NCBI RefSeq assembly: GCF_001639275.1
Contig: NZ_LWMU01000048.1
Span: 1-64,000, forward strand
Source of the DNA: Methanobrevibacter oralis
Lineage (GTDB): Archaea > Methanobacteriota > Methanobacteria > Methanobacteriales > Methanobacteriaceae
Length of the DNA: 64,000 nt
Direction of reading: 5' to 3'
Position numbers and translations under genes: made by a program. The notes beneath the pieces were generated by a model, which made no database searches, was not told the DNA's origin, and saw nothing but the letters and a program-made list of their open reading frames with translations. Positions within the stretch are counted from its first letter, which is position 1. Every line of letters starts with the position of its first letter. Positions 63,411 through 64,000 of the stretch are shown one piece after another.

Positions 63411-64000
63411 ATGATGATACCAACAATCCCTACACCTGATGAACTGTTAAACAAAGGGTTTAGCAGAGGAAAAAAAGCAGCGGATTTACTTAGAGATCAA
63501 AAAATACCTAAGCATCTAAAAGGTAAAAGAATTGAAGAAAGACGTGTGATAACTTCATGTCAAGTGATTAAAGATAAATTAAAATCAATATTAGATGCAG
63601 TTCCAGAAATTGAAGAACTACATCCATTTTATCAAGATTATATTGATATTACTGTTGGTGTAGATGATATGAAGCAATCACTTGGAGCTTTAAACTGGGC
63701 ATATGGAATTTTAACACAACTTGAAAAAGAATATGGTGGAAAAATTAGGAAAAATCCGTCAGAAAAAGCTACAATGCTTCAAAAACAAGCTTATGGAAGA
63801 ATTGCTTCAGTTGTAAATAAAATTAAAAAAGATCTCGATTTTCTCGATTTTGCAAAAGCCAATTTAAGAAATATGCCAACAATTGACTTTGATGCAACTA
63901 CCATAGTTATTGCAGGATTTCCCAATGTAGGAAAATCAACACTTCTCCGCCAAATTACAGGAGCAGATCCGCAAGTAGCTAATTACCCATTTACAACAAA
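63411..64000 (+). CDS. nog1: NOG1-type GTPase (cut by the window edge)
   Basis: This GTPase is expected to act in large ribosomal subunit assembly. About 196 residues are present: an N-terminal helical bundle ([20 protein letters not shown] on) and, from about residue 160, the GTPase domain with the G1 loop [20 protein letters not shown] and the start of switch I (VANYPFTT). The rest lies beyond the window. Three starts are possible in frame: GTG 63402, ATG 63411 and ATG 63414; ATG 63411 is used here. It follows the AMMECR1 gene directly. Confidence 0.9.
   Translation, partial: MMIPTIPTPDELLNKGFSRGKKAADLLRDQKIPKHLKGKRIEERRVITSCQVIKDKLKSILDAVPEIEELHPFYQDYIDITVGVDDMKQSLGALNWAYGILTQLEKEYGGKIRKNPSEKATMLQKQAYGRIASVVNKIKKDLDFLDFAKANLRNMPTIDFDATTIVIAGFPNVGKSTLLRQITGADPQVANYPFTT

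Overview
The window is a strongly AT-rich archaeal chromosome segment. It most likely comes from a pseudomurein-walled, hydrogen-using methanogen of the Methanobacteriales, and Methanobrevibacter fits best. The reasons are the methanogenesis marker genes (mmp2, 3, 5, 6, 15, 17), methanofuran genes (mfnD, mfnF), a coenzyme B pathway gene (homoaconitase small subunit), archaeal membrane lipid genes (tes, carS), an archaeal histone, a thermosome subunit, and a secreted protein with pseudomurein-binding repeats. Sixty-one protein genes (the last one cut by the right edge) and two tRNA genes can be supported. No rRNA, CRISPR array, complete insertion sequence or prophage was seen.

Layout. 1-642: decayed sequence. 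0.6-4.3 kb: dphB and trm5 (divergent), mtnA, manganese pyrophosphatase. 4.3-8.5 kb: cell-surface region with the remnant of an adhesin-like gene, a transglutaminase-like wall protein and a small exported protein. 8.5-13.7 kb: a leftward run mmp3-mmp6-mmp5-mmp15-mmp17-nifB. Published work places Mmp3 and Mmp17 in the methyl-coenzyme M reductase activation complex with nitrogenase-like Fe-S clusters, so the neighbouring NifB (the enzyme that makes the 8Fe core cluster) is the most interesting association here. 13.9-17.2 kb: secreted nuclease, mmp2, a DUF2117 protein and Nob1. 17.4-19.8 kb: two FilR1-type regulators, a third winged-helix protein and moaB in one overlapping run. 19.8-25 kb: pyrE, two-gene exonuclease VII (xseA, xseB), cbiZ, thermosome. 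25-27 kb: a cyclase-family protein and a coiled-coil protein with five 31-residue repeats. 27.2-31.2 kb: lysC-dapA-dapB-asd operon. 31.5-35.7 kb: S17e, chorismate mutase, archaeal shikimate kinase, glycosyltransferase, cbiD, thioredoxin-like protein. 35.8-41.6 kb: Hel308 helicase, Elp3, deoC, tRNA-Phe, tRNA-Val, histone. 41.8-50 kb: tRNA methylthiotransferase, zinc-finger protein, hacB, tes/carS, mfnF-mfnD-wecB. 50-53 kb: an accessory patch with a nine-zinc-ribbon protein flanked by broken genes. 53-57 kb: truA and a zinc/cadmium-type efflux ATPase with its SmtB/CadC-type repressor. 57-64 kb: hisA-ribL-argC-flavodoxin-pyrI, a GMC oxidoreductase, then tldD-AMMECR1-nog1.

Gene expression signals are clear. 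Many genes have GGTGA or GGAGG ribosome sites, and at least seven well-supported starts are TTG. Several genes end in a hairpin followed by a T run, which looks like a bacterial intrinsic terminator. Start positions below were moved from the longest open frame wherever a ribosome site points to an internal start.
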